Shown piece by piece: positions 63,810-64,000 of a DNA stretch of 64,000 nucleotides. The stretch is from CAMBRF01 sp964404035 (GTDB lineage Bacteria; Verrucomicrobiota; Kiritimatiellia; CAIKKV01; CAITUY01): the NCBI GenBank assembly GCA_964404035.1, contig CAYOIT010000002.1:14460-78459 (forward strand). Direction: 5' to 3'. Each line of letters starts with the position of its first letter. Within the stretch, counting starts at the first letter, position 1. The notes below the pieces were generated by a model. The model worked only from the letters and a program-made list of their open reading frames with translations. It did not search any database and was not told the DNA's origin. Both the position numbers and the translations under genes were made by a program.

Positions 63810-64000
63810 CGCGCTCACGACCTTATCGAGGGAAAAGACATACCGAAATCAGGATACGGTGTAGAAACTTACAGGCGAGGAGCAATACAAGACTTGCCCG
63901 GCATTGCACCGGGGCTTCAGCATCACGTCTACCCATCGCTCCCGCCCTAACCAGGAAAAGGGGGAGCGGCGATCACCTCAACACGGAGCGCACGGGCCGC

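Noticed and set aside
63655..63864. A short frame at the right end
   Set aside because: It lies across the direct repeats and has no ribosome binding site or recognisable sequence.
1..64000. tRNA, rRNA, prophage or complete insertion sequence
   Set aside because: No such gene was found by reading. No transposase, integrase or phage structural gene is present, although repeats suggest past mobile activity.

Overview
The window is GC-rich bacterial DNA, probably an assembled metagenomic scaffold: it has two runs of exactly 100 N at 16712-16811 and 60403-60502. The gene content is five formylglycine-type sulfatases, several glycoside hydrolases, two heparinase II/III-like proteins, giant secreted beta-helix and glycine-rich proteins, GntR/LacI chimeric regulators and no SusC/SusD pair. 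This suggests a polysaccharide-degrading member of the PVC group, most likely Kiritimatiellota or Lentisphaerota. The assignment is inferred from gene content; no rRNA or tRNA gene was seen.

Layout. 1-2539: 5' part of a secreted propeller/PA14 protein that runs off the left edge. 2.8-6.6 kb: toxin-antitoxin island (two vapBC pairs, a small unknown pair, an AAA/DUF4143 ATPase). 6.7-13.2 kb: cassette 1 (regulator, giant glycine-rich secreted protein, heparinase II/III-like enzyme). 13.3-14.7 kb: AbiEii/AbiEi-like pair. 14.9-20.4 kb: cassette 2 (regulator plus a giant glycine-rich/Calx-beta/beta-helix protein with an apparent frameshift and an assembly gap). 20.9-22.0 kb: nucleotidyltransferase-like gene and partner. 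22.2-25.3 kb: a fourth giant secreted protein, truncated at its 5' end beside a nested inverted repeat. 25.9-44.7 kb: a mostly minus-strand catabolic region with a Gfo/Idh/MocA oxidoreductase, two ~1300-residue paralogous secreted proteins, an FAD oxidoreductase, a sialate O-acetylesterase-like protein and four sulfatases. 45-50.5 kb: a GH28-like protein, a fifth sulfatase and a GH51-like arabinofuranosidase, plus two gene fragments. 51-59.6 kb: cassette 3 (regulator, giant beta-helix/PKD protein, clan-A hydrolase, GH110-like protein). 59.9-63.3 kb: an SGNH-like hydrolase split by an N gap and a second heparinase II/III-like protein.

Main proposal. Three times a GntR-type HTH fused to a LacI-like sensor sits just upstream of a giant exported protein on the same strand, and in two of the three cases catabolic genes follow. 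All four giant proteins, although of two different architectures, end in the same short C-terminal motif, G-[ST]-x-F-[RLM]-[FM]-R at the stop codon. The sensor halves of regulators 1 and 3 are nearly the same while their HTH halves differ, and each regulator start lies at an inverted repeat. I read this as a repeated module in which a sensed sugar controls an exported protein carrying a common C-terminal tag, and sometimes co-transcribed enzymes.

A second theme is palindromic REP-like repeats in at least four sequence families. They fill intergenic spaces and also invade genes: one copy lies in frame inside a sulfatase, and others supply the stop codon of another sulfatase and of a gene fragment.
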